Positions 1 to 10,929 of a stretch of 64,000 bases of DNA are shown piece by piece; position 1 is the first letter of the stretch, and each line of letters opens with the position of its first letter. Below the pieces are notes generated by a model that did not search any database, had not been told where the DNA came from, and was given only the letters and a program-made list of their open reading frames with translations. Both the position numbers and the translations under genes were made by a program. The stretch is from Diphasiastrum complanatum. Its lineage: Eukaryota > Streptophyta > Lycopodiopsida > Lycopodiales > Lycopodiaceae. The stretch is taken from assembly GCA_029204225.1 (NCBI GenBank), contig CM055111.1, forward strand, positions 11,295,999 through 11,359,998, written 5' to 3'.

Positions 1-178
1 TGTGTCATTTGTTATTCAGCTGATTATATTAATCTCTCTCTCTTTAGTCTCCTTAATCTCTCTCTTTCCTGCTTTCTAGGGTTAAGTCTTGCTTATGTGC
101 TACTTTCATAGCTTAAGTCTTGCTTATGTGATGCTTTCGTAGCTTAGCTCTAGATCAGTTGTGGCTCTATTCGTAACT
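1..178 (+). repeat. 5' LTR of G1, 3'-terminal 178 bp only
   Basis: This is gap-free similar to 1536-1713 and ends in TAACT immediately before the primer binding site. It contains an internal duplication of a segment reading roughly gcttaagtcttgcttatgtg. The upstream part of the LTR lies outside the window. Confidence 0.85.
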
Positions 179-190
179 TGGTATCAGAGC
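179..190 (+). promoter_or_regulatory. Primer binding site, initiator Met tRNA
   Basis: The sequence TGGTATCAGAGC is complementary to the 3' end of plant initiator Met tRNA, the usual minus-strand primer of plant LTR retrotransposons. It starts with no spacer after the LTR end TAACT. Confidence 0.85.
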
Positions 191-199
191 ACTTTCCTG

Positions 200-1190
200 A
201 TTCGGCTACAATTTGTCAGTTGGGGCCTCTACTATTTCTAGATTTGTTGCTACTATTTTCATGAATCATGTCTTTTTAGATGATGCATTGATTTCTTGGA
301 CCTTCTGGAGCTTTTGGCATGCTGCTCTTCTCATGATATGGGCCTTGAGGGTACCGTATGCCATTGCTACTTCTCATTCATGGGCCCTATGGATACCTTG
401 GGCTTTTGGTGCATATTTTTCCATTTTAAGCTATCCTTTGTCAGGATGATCTCCTTGGTGCTAGTCTTCCGATGCTGCTATCTTTTCTTGGGGCACCTTG
501 CACATATGGTTGATGGTTACGTGTATCATGCGGCTATTCGAGATGAGTGTCCATCTCTTTTCCAGTTTCCTTATTGGCTTCCTGGTGCTGATGCAGTTCT
601 ACCTTCTCGGGCTTTTTGGATACCTTGGTGCTCGAGAGCTTATTACCCGGGCCAGTTCTCATTTACAGCATGTTCAACAGCGTTATCAGACCTCAGTTGA
701 TCGTCACCGCCGCCATGTTGATTTCAGCTTGGAGATATGGTTTATCTACGCCTACGGTTTGCACGTCATCATTTTGTCCAGGGCCATGCTTCTACTAAGA
801 AGCTTGCACCACGTTATTATGGGCCTTATCGCATTTTGGAGGTTCTTAGTCCAGTTACATATCGTTTACAGCTTCCTGCTTCCACACGCGCCTGTGATGT
901 ATTCCATGTCAGTTTATTATGTGCTGCTATTGAGGATGACGCTCCTTGTGATGCTGAGTTTCCTACTGCTCCAGAGTTATTTCCATTTTTACCCGCTGCT
1001 ATATTACAGGTTCGTCTATACCATAGTCGACGCCGCCGGCAGATTCAGTTTTTGGTCCAGTGGGATGGCCGTCCTATTGAGGAGGCCACATGGGAGCCTA
1101 TTGATGTTTTTATCATACACCATCACTTGCGGATCAGGCTCGTGCTCTTGCTGCACTTGTTGATTCCTCTACATCAGATGATGTTCTAGT
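200..1190 (+). pseudogene. Gypsy pol remnant: integrase C-terminus plus chromodomain
   Basis: The readable part starts near 630 with a helical segment (HLQHVQQRYQTSVDRHRRHV). It shifts frame near 735, then runs to about 1110 through the integrase C-terminal segment (LAPRYYGPYRILEVLSPVTY) into a chromodomain with QVRLYHSRRRRQ and FLVQWDGRPIEEATWEP. The chromodomain of chromoviruses directs integration by binding histone marks. Essentially the same protein is encoded at 36662-37310 on the minus strand. The stretch 200-600 is open in places but I cannot match it to gag or pol. The copy is non-functional because of the deletion and frameshift. Confidence 0.8.
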
Positions 1191-1268
1191 TGTTGATGCA
1201 CCAGGGCTTGCTGCTACTTGATCCAGTTTCTTTTCGGCAGTTGGGTCTTTTTCTTTTGTGCCAAGGAG

Positions 1269-1713
1269 AGTTATGGACTCGGCTCATTACATTCGCCGCG
1301 TCCATTTACATTTACTTTACTTTATGCATAAGCAGGCCTTGGGCCCTTTTTTATTCATTAGTGACGCTTAGACTATATGGTTGGCCTTTGGCCTTATTAT
1401 TCATTATTAGGCCATTTGGACATATTACTGGAGACTGGGGGCCTTCTTGGAGGGCGCACTATTTTCCCTCCCAGTTGGGCCCTAGCCACCGGAAGCTTCC
1501 TTTTAGGGCTTCCTCTTGGCTATAAGTAGGGAAACTGTGTCATTTGTTATTCAGCTGATGATATTGATCTCTCTCTCTTTAGTCTCCTTAATCTCTCTCT
1601 TTCCTGCTTTTTAGGGTTAAGTCTTGCTTATGTGCTACTTTCATAGCTTAAGTCTTGCTTATGTGATGCTTTCATAGCTTAGCTCTAGATCAGTTGTGGC
1701 TCTATTCGTAACT
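1269..1713 (+). repeat. 3' LTR of G1 (445 bp)
   Basis: The LTR starts with AGTTATGGAC right after the purine-rich ccaaggag, and ends with TAACT. The termini are the inverted repeat AGTTA/TAACT, as in the G2 copies. A TATA-like TATAAGTA lies at 1521-1528, also conserved in G2. The LTR is longer than those of G2 (373 bp), so the two elements are related subfamilies. Confidence 0.85.
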
Positions 1714-2571
1714 CTTGCCCACTCTCCTGAGCATTGTCATGATATCTAGTTTCCCATGCACTTAGTGTACCAACATCATTCACCCAATCCCCAAACTAGT
1801 TGATCCCACGAATCTTAACAGCCTCACAAACTTTCCAAAGATTTCTAGAATCGTTGATTCCAAAGTTCAATGGGCTTTGGATGAAACTAGATTACAAGCT
1901 CTTTCCAAGGCACATATTAGATTGAGGTCGATCGTCATCAGTGTATTCAACAACTCCAACTGCATGCTCCGTTTAGAAAATAAGTTTTTGTCTAACAAGC
2001 GGAAATGGTATGAGTTGTGAGCAACATCCATAAACTAATGACAAAAGGTGATGATTGCCACAAACAATGAAAGGAAAGGTTCATAATGTGGCAAAAAAAT
2101 TTATAACAAATAAGCAATTAGCAAAAAGAATGAAAGGTAAGCGGTAACCTCAATAAGTCTTTTTCCTTGAGCAGAGAGATTGATTCAAAAGGCAATAATG
2201 CAAAGTCCTCCATCTACACATATCAAAAGAAAACTTGGTCTAGTTTGAAAATGTGCAAAAAAAGAACAAACTATCAAGGGTAATAGAGATGAACCAAAGC
2301 AAACACATCTTCTATGAAATTAAAGTTCAAGAACAAATACATCTTTCAATAATGCCATTGTGAAGTATCTTTCATTCCTATTTAGAATGCATATTATTCA
2401 CCTAGTATGAAATTTATTGGAAACAAATCATTTGATTAATGATGCTTTTGTGTCATGTACGATGTCGCATAACACATATCTTGTGAAGCTAATGTTCAAG
2501 CACAACATCCAAGAATAAATACATCTATCGATAATCTTATGCCCATAGCCACTACTACGTATCTTTCTTTC

Positions 2572-2619
2572 TTACTATCAAAATTTTACACAAAACTGTG
2601 TAAAATTAATTGATAGTAA
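2572..2619. repeat. Inverted repeat / hairpin
   Basis: The 11-bp perfect arms AATTTTACACA and TGTGTAAAATT flank a 4-base loop. Outside them the arms continue (TTACTATCAA and TTGATAGTAA) with a 2-base bulge. It could be the core of a foldback or MITE-like element or a chance AT-rich palindrome. No terminal duplication was found. Confidence 0.7.
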
Positions 2620-4300
2620 ATAACATAAGGCACGATGCTTATATATCACCTAGCGAGATTTCTTATGAAAATTGGTGAAGAATTTCTTACTCATAGTGAC
2701 ATTCTCCAAAGAACTGAACATGGTCTCAACCTTTTTTGTTTATACGCTACAATGATATGACTAAGTCTCATGTTATCAAGTAAATTCCTACAAACTATGT
2801 ACTATGAGTGTGTTGCCTGAACCTTGGTGCCTGAACCTTGGGCACTCAAGATGATGTCTTCTAGATGCCCAACATTTGTGAAACCTCAATTTCTTTTCAG
2901 TCCACAATCTGAAGCTTCTCTTGCTTGCACATTTGGCAAACCTAGTGTTACCTCTGGACAATACAAGCACACAGTCTTAATTTTAGATTGTGTGTCCAAA
3001 TGTTACATTGATCTATATATTTTCACGTTCGTCATTTCAGTTCTCTTTTAGCATTAAGATACTCCTTTGTCTCTTTCATGTGCACATAGACACCTGATCA
3101 TATTTTGCGTTTCTTCAGTTCATACACTATCAATCGTATAGTGCGATAAATTACAATAATTATGAAGAGCTTTGCATGCTAACAAAAACCACAAACAATG
3201 AAAGTCTCACACATAAAATTTCCGTATTCATATCCAGAAATTCAATATGCTTTTTGAGAGACCTGCCAAAGCAACCTTATTGTTTGAACAAACTAAAAAC
3301 ACTATAACTTGAAACGATGTACAGCATTCAATACCAAAAATCCAAAACCCAAACCAAAATTCTTGCGTAAGCAAAGGTCTTTATTGCTCTAAGTAATGAC
3401 ACTCTGTGGCGAGGAGTTTCAAAGTTTCAACTAAGTAAGCTTGAATCATACATTAGGAGGACTTTTGTCTGGATATGCCATATGTGATATAATATAGTCC
3501 CACACTAATGGTGGTGAAAAAGAAAAGATGCATGATCAGCAAGAAACAGTACTAGCATACTGACCGACAGAGAAATTCCATGTGGGCAAGTCTGCTGAAG
3601 CTGAAAAGAAGAGATGATATCAGCAGCCAAATCAGCTATAGAGTGCAGGCTACGCCGCAACGGAAACCAGCATTGTGCAACACCTTCTGCCATCTGCTTC
3701 CGTGTGAGTATAGAGGGATTCTCGAACTTGAGCTTGATCCTGATTGCCTCCATCTCCGAATCCTACTACCCAAAACCTCAAATGCCAGCAACTATATCAG
3801 AACTACAAAATATATGCAACGATTCTCCTCGCTAGTCATGAATTAAAACCAAAAGCTCAAATCTTTGCCCTCGCCCACCAAATAAATACAGCTCTCCCTA
3901 CTCATTCACAACAACATGGGTGGACCTATAAATAGATCAACAAATTAATAAAAATGGGCCATCAATATGGTAGGGATTCAAATGGGTCAGTCAAATTGTG
4001 GCCCTCTATTTAAGGCTTACTAGCAAAATCTAAAAAGGAGAGCCATCCATTGCTCCATGAACTCTAAAAAATCCGCAAGTGAAAGGCCAAGACAAACAAA
4101 GGGACTTGAAGGTAGTGTGAAACCGCCTTAAGTAGCCACTTAGGCTCTTCATTTTGTGACTATTTTGAATTGCTATTATTGCTCAGGTAAAGCTTTAACG
4201 AGAGACATCTATGATATTGAGATTATATTGTCAAGTATGAAACCTTATTTGTTTTTATTTTTGTTTATTGCGCATGATGTGATGCCATATATGTGATGTG

Positions 4301-4359
4301 ATACAATGGGCTCAGTGGGTTAGCTTGGCATCCCAGGTTCAAGCCCCCTTGAAAAACAA
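4301..4359 (+). mobile_element. SINE-like tRNA-derived insertion with direct repeats
   Basis: This 59-bp segment holds an A-box-like GGCTCAGTGGG (about 4309-4319) and a B-box-like GGTTCAAGCC (about 4337-4346), with an A-rich end. It is bordered by near-identical 19-20-bp direct repeats at 4281-4300 and 4360-4378 that differ by one base. That pattern is expected for LINE-mediated retroposition of a pol III transcript. The A-B box spacing is much shorter than in a functional tRNA and no cloverleaf forms, so this is a tRNA-derived fragment and not a tRNA gene. Confidence 0.5.
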
Positions 4360-4572
4360 GATGCATATATGTGATGTGCCGCCCATTTTTTGAATTTTGG
4401 GTTGTGAGTTCATGAGCACTGGACCACCCCCCCTTTCAAACTTGGCTGGCCCAAATGAAGGGCTCAAATTAGATTGGCCAGTTTTAACCCCTATGATCTG
4501 ATTAGTCCATTTTTGTGAAGTTGCCCCTCACAATTGAACATCCCGGGCAATGTCCCCAAGCCCAAAAAATGG

Positions 4573-4634
4573 GCTTGAGTTGCTCCTACATGGCATAGGT
4601 CTCATGTCATATGCCACATGGTGGCAACTCAAGC
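4573..4634. repeat. Imperfect foldback
   Basis: The left arm starts GCTTGAGTTGC and the right arm ends GCAACTCAAGC. Arms of about 26 bases pair imperfectly around a loop of about 10 bases. There is no evidence of expression. Confidence 0.45.
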
Positions 4635-6480
4635 TAAGTTTGAAAAGGGGGGGGGACCCATTTTTCCTCTCTAGACCAATGGGAGGACTCCATTTTAAAT
4701 TTGGGAATTGCCAGGCACTGTAGTGTGAAACCGGCCTTATACTAATCAAAAACTACCACCTTTCAATTAACTAGAAAAAAATATAAATATTTGAATATTA
4801 ATGCCCAAATTAGGGACCATGTGAAATATAGGAGAATAGTGTATAAGTGTAATGGCTATCCTATGGACAACAGGAGTCTGCAAAGGTAGCGATCGAACAG
4901 GGCGTAGGTTAGGACAACAAAATAGAGCAAAACATTGAGCTATAGAACTAAGTGGGAAAGGGACTATGAATGAGGAATGGTATGTCATGAGGTTCCTAGA
5001 AGGTCAAACAATAGTAGAAGAAAAAATGAAACAAAAAATGAAGTGTGGGTAGGAATAGGGGGTGTCACGAAGTCCCCAAAAGGTCGGACACTAGAAGGAA
5101 ATGGAGCATAAGAAACATCGAAAATAAATGGATCAAGAGTAATAGAAGAAAAGCAAAAGTAATGTCCGGATATCAAGATAATCAAGGACCCATCTGATCA
5201 AAGTGAACTGATCAAAGCAAGCCCCAAAACCCCCAACCGCCTGACACACATGGTGAGATTATTGAACAGAGTTGTCCATACTAGAAGGCTAAGTAGTCTC
5301 ATTGGCTTGAAAAGTAGATGCATAACCAGAGGGCCATAATAGAAGAATGTGAAAAGAAGCACAAACCCTAAGGGAGAAAACATGAGTTGTCACCTCAACG
5401 TAGGCTCTAATCAATGCACAAACATTAATGGGAAATGGTCATGTAAGGCTACCCAAATGCGCTAAAAATTCCAACTAGCGATAGGTGGAGAATAAACTGC
5501 CAAAATGTCCACTAAAGAGGATGCCGAGTCTATCAAGTTGTTGCCTAGTGATACTGAAAGATTCAGCACGCAATAGGTGTTGAAGAGGTTGCCAAAAAGT
5601 GAGTAAAATAGGGCACCACTTTGAAGTGTCATATCTTCAAAAAAAAAGTTTGGTGAACCATAAAGTGCCATGAACTTGTTGAGAAACAAACAATGTAAAT
5701 TTCCAAAAACACAATTTTTCAAAATATTAAACAAAAGATTCTTATTTGACTAAGGTTTAACTTTTCAAAAACTTCACTTTTAAAAAAGTCACAATGGATA
5801 GAAAGTGGATATTAATGAGCAAGGAACAATAGATATTAGAAAGTGACAAGATCCAATCACATATGCAAAAAGAACAACTAGAAAAGATGGAAAGAAAGGA
5901 AAATTCTCTCTTGAAGACTTTGCAAGATCTTTTGATATAGAGCTTTGTTTGTCATGAGACTTGGATCAATAGTCTTGGCTCAGCCCAGTGCTCTCATCCA
6001 TATGATTATTTTTTAGTTTTGTCACACACATTGATGAAAATGATGAGTTCTCCCAAAAATTGAAGATTAGGATTTCCAAAAAAACGACAACTAAAAAAAT
6101 CACATCATGTTGGGTGTTATCTTGGTTCAACACCAATGCAACTAAAAGAATTCAATTATAGTCTCACACACACACACACTTGTTGGAAATTAAGCTCCCA
6201 GTTTTCTCCTTGGTGAAACAATCTATTCAAGACTCTTCCTGCATATGATCTAGGATCATATGCAACCTATCTTGGTTTATTGTCTGCTCATTTGATGCCT
6301 ACAAGAATTATAATATATGTTTTGCTACCTACATTTTTGGTCATGTTTTTGAACACACACGCAGAACTGCAAAACTACTCTATTTTTGGGTGCAGACTTT
6401 CACCTGGTAAAATACACAAGATTCTGCACACAGTCCATAATCCGGATCAAAGGGTAACCAATCCTGATATATTTTAACAT

Positions 6481-7176
6481 TCGAATGTCAAGAATCTGAA
6501 GTACATTGAAGGTATGGCCACCTTTAATCATTTCAACATGATACAAACCTTTTTATGGTCCAAATGCGGTCGGCAATGAACCCACTAGGAACCGCAAAGG
6601 CAGCAGCTACAGTTTTTATGTACTAACACAACGAAGTGCCAAGGCACCGCAGCAGTCAACCGTGCGGTTATGTTCAAAGACCACTTAACGTGATAAAGCG
6701 TCAGTGACCGCCAAGACACCACAGGATCCAACCTTACGGTCATCATGCGAATTCTCCTCATCGAAGGAAACAATAAAGATGGCAATTGCGGTCCACATAC
6801 GGTTGCGATAAGCACCGTCATCTCACACTCATGAAGTGGAGTTCAAACCTAAGCGATGTACACATGCATAGACGTCGTTGTACACTATTTCATGACCCAG
6901 TACACACTAGAACTAAACTAATCTTATCAATATGGATTAGTTAAATGCGATTCTTGTAACAAACGGGAACGTCATGTATAAATACATCTCCAGCTCTCAT
7001 TAGCTGGCATGCACAATGGCAGAACATTTTTTAAAACCAGTCCTATATCGGGACGGGAGCTGTTATGCACTATTTTCCTTTCCTCCCGTTCGGATCGAAC
7101 AAGTGGTAACAAAGCCTCTCGGCTTATTAGTTATGTCTCCTTCGTTCGTTCCCTCACTACCCGATTCACAATCAAT
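6481..7176 (+). repeat. Probable 5' LTR of copia element A (left edge unknown)
   Basis: The region ends at a primer binding site and has a good TATA box (TATAAATA, 6977-6984), as expected for the U3-R-U5 part of an LTR. Base composition becomes more GC-rich than the DNA on its left. No second LTR copy remains in the window, so the left boundary is only approximate. Confidence 0.5.
6977..6984 (+). promoter_or_regulatory. TATA box of copia A LTR
   Basis: TATAAATA stands about 190 bp before the primer site, an appropriate place for the start of the R region. Confidence 0.45.
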
Positions 7177-7188
7177 TGGTATCAGAAC
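7177..7188 (+). promoter_or_regulatory. Primer binding site of copia A
   Basis: TGGTATCAGAAC is a one-base variant of the initiator Met tRNA complement. The same variant is used by copia B at 26016. Confidence 0.7.
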
Positions 7189-7287
7189 GTTCTATTCTAT
7201 CCTACCAATGATTCAGTGATTCCCTCTATTGGTATCAAAGCATCAGTTAAGTAAACCGAGAGTCTATCTATTTCAGTTACTATCAAC

Positions 7288-8092
7288 ATGTCTTCTTCAT
7301 CCAACTAAGTTAAAGTCATTGACAAGTTCAACGGATCTAACTTCTACATATGGAAGTTGAAACTCCGGATGATGCTGATAGACAAAGATCTCTGGGATGT
7401 TGTAGACGGGTCTGACCCGAAACCAAATGACGCTGATCTTCTGCTAGCAAAGGCTTGAAAAATAAAAGATCAGAATGCCCTATCATCGATCACGCTGAAT
7501 CTGGCCGACTCTCGGATATCTCACGTTACCACCTACATGTCCTCCAAGGAAGCAATGAACATGTTATCTAATCTATACGAGCCTCCAGATGTAACCATGC
7601 GGTTACACCTTAGGAGGAAGCTCTTTATGTTGAGAATGTCTGATTCTACCACCATCACTTCTCACATCAACAACTTCAAGTCTTTGTTGGATCAACTATC
7701 AAATGTGGGATGTGCCATTCAAGATAATGACACCGTAATGACCCTACTCTCTTCTTTGTCGAAGTCCTACGAGCGCTTCGTTGTCATGATCTCCACGCAG
7801 CTTGACCTGACACTTCAAAAGGTGATCGGTCATCTACTTCAAGAGGAAATGAGGAGAGAGACCAGCGATCTGTCCATCAAAGACAAGTCTCTGGTCATGT
7901 ACACAAAGAAGAAGAACAATTCAAAGGACAAGAATCAGGTGCAGCAGTAGAAGCCTCACACTCAAGTTGAGAACAGTGGATCGCAAAATCAGCTCTTCTG
8001 TAGATACTGTAAGAGAACTAACCACAACATCAAAGAATGTCACATCCGCATCTACAACGAGGCTAAGAAGCAACAACAACAACAATAGTCCA
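7288..8092 (+). pseudogene. Copia A Gag (UBN2-type) with zinc knuckle, broken
   Basis: The frame opens with ATG at 7288 and shows the Gag start typical of plant copia elements (KFNGSNFYIWKLKLR, LWDVVDGS). Stop codons interrupt it near codons 7 and 57. The helical UBN2 part is open from 7537 to 7949. After another stop there is a CX2CX4HX4C zinc knuckle (FCRYCKRTNHNIKECH, about 7999-8046) and a glutamine run. Gag forms the virus-like particle and the knuckle binds the RNA. Stops make it a pseudogene. Confidence 0.8.
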
Positions 8093-8094
8093 AC

Positions 8095-8392
8095 TCCACC
8101 AATGTCATGGAGTTTCTGAGCAGAAGCTACTGCCACAGCCTGTTATGTCCATAATAGATCCAGCACCAAAGCCGTCAACAACAAAACTCCTTATCAACTT
8201 TGGCATGGACACAAGACTAGTGTCATCCACTTGAAAGTCTTTGGTTGTATATGTTTTGTTCATGTTCTTAAGAAACTTAGAAAGAAACTGGACGAGAGGT
8301 CAAATAAATGCATCTTCATTGGCTATCCTGATGAACATAAACCTTATAAAGTTTATGATCCATCCACCAATGTAGCATTTGTTTATAGGGAT
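8095..8392 (+). pseudogene. Copia A integrase C-terminal fragment
   Basis: Soon after the zinc knuckle the sequence jumps to the end of the integrase core (GVSEQK near 8110), so protease and most of integrase are deleted. It then reads the conserved copia stretch NNKTPYQLW, LKVFGCICFVHV and KCIFIGYPDEHKPYKVYDP. The frame ends at VYRD, exactly where the inner copia element is inserted at 8393, and resumes as VIFKED after 13796. Confidence 0.8.
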
Positions 8393-9636
8393 TGTTGGAT
8401 TATTCTCCTTCCTAATAATCGACTAATCAGTTTTTAGTCTTCATCTAACTATTTATCCAGTTTTGCGGATTCTCCCGTATTTTACACAGTCTGAAATATT
8501 ACAAGTGTTTTTACACAGTCTGCAGAAATACATGGAGTTTGACAACAGTGTTGAGAATTTTCTCTTGCTACAAATCCCGACACTATTGTCTTTTTGCTAC
8601 AATCAATTTTCTCTTAAAGCAACGCTGTCAAAAATTGCAAATAAAAATACAGTGTCGCATTTTTTGCATTTTTTGCCAGTCAGGAGTTCCGAGTACAAAT
8701 GCAATGTTGCATTTTTCAAAGTGCCTCAAATGTTAAGAAAATGACTTTGGCAAAAGTGTGGGGCTACCCCAATATTCAATAAATGAGATTTTGCGACATT
8801 GTCGCATTTCTCACAAAAGTCGCATTTTTTGCCTGTGACAGTTTACGTTCATTTCTGTAGAGTGTCACATTTTTTGCATGTGGTAGTTTACGTTCATTTC
8901 TGCAGAGTGACAGTCACGTTCATTTATGCAGACAGACTATTTACGGCCAAATGTCACCGCTTATTAGCAAGCAACTTCTAAGAAGAACTGGATGAATGTC
9001 AGCAGACTCTAGCCAACTGGCAACTGCATTTGACGACCTAATTGCTTAGTATAAATAGTTGTTCATATTTCAACATCTTAATTCAGAGATCAAGTATTGA
9101 ATAGTTAGCTCTTTCTCAAGCATGTGAGCTTGAACACTATCGAGTATTCTAGCTCAGTTCTTTTGAGTTGATTAGAGATTGCTATTGCGCTTACTGCTTA
9201 TCAGTAGTTGCGATTTATTCAGACTTTTATTCAGTCGCTCAAAAAATAGCTTAGAGTACGCGGCTTTAATCCGCAAACTTATTGTACTCACTTACTTCTG
9301 TTTCGTTTCATACTGAATCAATACTATCTTTTATTGCGTTCAAGTTTGTCTTATGCATTTTTGTAATTCTTCGCGACAGATTATTTGTCTGATAATTCAA
9401 TGCTTAAATGTTTGGCTACGTAATCACTGTAGTATTGATGATTTCAAAGTTAGTTACTATAAGATCGAACGTGATTTTTATCACTATTGTTTTGTTCGAA
9501 ATTGATAGGCGTATTCATGCATGAAGAAAGAGGAAGATAGTTTATTCCGCTGCACACGATAAGTTTTCTTTTTTGTCGTTCGAATTATTTTTATTCGATT
9601 CTTTTAAATCTATCTTTTACACGTCTCTTTCCAACA
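8393..9636 (+). repeat. 5' LTR of nested copia (1244 bp)
   Basis: It starts TGTTGGATTA and ends TTTCCAACA (inverted ends TGTTGG/CCAACA). A TATA box TATAAATA lies at 9050-9057. The U3 part (about 8590-8960) holds repeated CGACATTGTCGCATTTT-like motifs, also found in the LTRs of copia B. Confidence 0.88.
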
Positions 9637-9648
9637 TGGTATCAGAGC
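9637..9648 (+). promoter_or_regulatory. Primer binding site of nested copia
   Basis: TGGTATCAGAGC follows the LTR end CCAACA with no spacer; it matches initiator Met tRNA. Confidence 0.85.
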
Positions 9649-9763
9649 ATTGATTCTTCTTCAAGGCCTAATACTATATCAGAGCGCAAGCTCTTATACT
9701 TGATATCTTTCATGATATCAACTTCTTATTCAGTTCGAATCAATTTGTTTCGGTATCAGAAAA

Positions 9764-10450
9764 TTGACTTCCAATTATAGCGCAAGCTCTCTTAACGACA
9801 ACAGTCTAAAGTTCCAGATGGATTCTCAAAGTAAAGTCGGTCTTATCACAGACAAGCTGAATGGATCCAATTATCATTTATGGAAATTTAAGATGAAGAC
9901 CTTGCTATCGCCAACGAGTTGTGGGATGTTGTTACAGGTATCGAAGTGAAACCTGAAGATGACACCGAAGACTCAAAGTGGAAATCGAAGGATGGTAAAG
10001 CTTTCGTGCTTATTATCCTCAATATATCATATACTCAAATTGGCCACGTAGCTGAAGCTAAAACTTTGAAAGAAGTTTGGGACATCCTAAGCTCACTATA
10101 GGATGTGAGAGACATAACTACTAAGTTACATCTTCGAAGAAAATTCTTCACACCAGTTTAAAAATCTCTTGCAACAGATGGTTGTTGTCGAATCAGTCAT
10201 AGATGATCAAGACGCAATTATGACATTGCTTTCAAGCATGTCATCTACATATGAGAACTAGGTGATGATCATCACGACACACTCATATTTAACTCTTACT
10301 AGAGTTATCATTATGTTGCTGCAAGAAGACAATCGAAGAAGTCAAGACACTTCGTCTACCTCTTTGTCTCATGCTCTATATGTCAACAAGGGCTCGAAAC
10401 GACAGAAGCAGAAAAGTTCCAAGCAGTCTATATCGAATTAGAAATAGACT
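9764..10450 (+). pseudogene. Nested copia Gag, N-terminal part, frameshifted
   Basis: Starting from ATG at 9818 the frame shows KLNGSNYHLWKFKMKTL, the conserved start of UBN2-type Gag. It shifts near 9915 to a second frame (WDVVTGIEVKPEDD up to KEVWDILSSL, about 9919-10100) and then breaks repeatedly. It cannot make a capsid protein. Confidence 0.75.
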
Positions 10451-10480
10451 CAAAGTCAAGAACAATCATCAAATCCACAT

Positions 10481-10837
10481 TTGTCAAAGAAGAAGCTGTT
10501 TTGCAAGTATTGCAAGCGCAATAACCATGAGATCCATAATTGCCAAATTCTCAAATTGAAGAATGCAGCCAAGCAACCTGATCAACAAGCAAATACAATT
10601 ACAACATCTCCTAAAGTCGAAATGGACAAAGACGCTTTTATGGTCAAAGACAAATACGCGAATTTTGATGGTTTGTGGTTTCTGGATTATGGAGCTACTC
10701 AACATATGACCAATCATCATGAGATTTTCCAATCCTATATGCCTTATAGCACAAAGAAGCATGTTCATCTTGGTGATGATAGCACTCACACTATTGAAGG
10801 TGAAAGTACTGTAAGATTAATATTCCAACATGATTAA
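10481..10837 (+). pseudogene. Nested copia zinc knuckle and protease remnant
   Basis: A CX2CX4HX4C knuckle (FCKYCKRNNHEIHNCQ) is followed by a pepsin-like retroviral protease start. The catalytic D-S/T-G reads LDYGATQHM here, with the Ser/Thr replaced by Tyr, so the active site is damaged. The frame stops at 10835. Confidence 0.7.
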
Positions 10838-10929
10838 TTCAAACTACTGTCAAAAGTCTTGTATGTTCATAAACTCTCTACTGTTATCAGTAAGTAGAAT
10901 TACAGAATTAGGTCATAAGGTGGAGTTTG

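Larger units (their letters stand above)
1..1713 (+). mobile_element. Ty3/gypsy chromovirus G1, internally deleted, 5' end outside window
   Basis: The segment 1-178 matches 1536-1713 without gaps and with about 4 differences by eye, so these are the ends of two LTRs. An initiator-Met tRNA primer site follows the first copy directly. Between the LTRs only about 1.1 kb remains, coding for the end of integrase and a chromodomain; gag, protease, RT, RNase H and most of integrase are missing. The LTRs and coding remnant are the same family as the full-length minus-strand element at 35991-42531. The low LTR difference suggests a recent insertion, so the deletion may have happened before or during transposition, which would make it a non-autonomous derivative. 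The left end is cut by the window, so its target-site duplication cannot be tested. Confidence 0.85.
1714..6480. other. Intergenic AT-rich DNA, no gene recognised
   Basis: No open frame here looks like a known protein; the frames are short and lack family motifs. What can be seen: a hairpin at 2572-2619, a tRNA-like insertion at 4301-4359, a 19/20-bp direct repeat at 4112-4130 and 4720-4739, an imperfect foldback at 4573-4634, a short AC microsatellite near 6165-6178, and a perfect 10-bp inverted repeat at 6241-6250/6254-6263. This may be very old transposon debris. Confidence 0.6.

Noticed and set aside
4301-4359. A tRNA gene
   Set aside because: A- and B-box-like words are only about 17 bases apart, the segment is 59 bp, and no acceptor stem or anticodon arm can be drawn.
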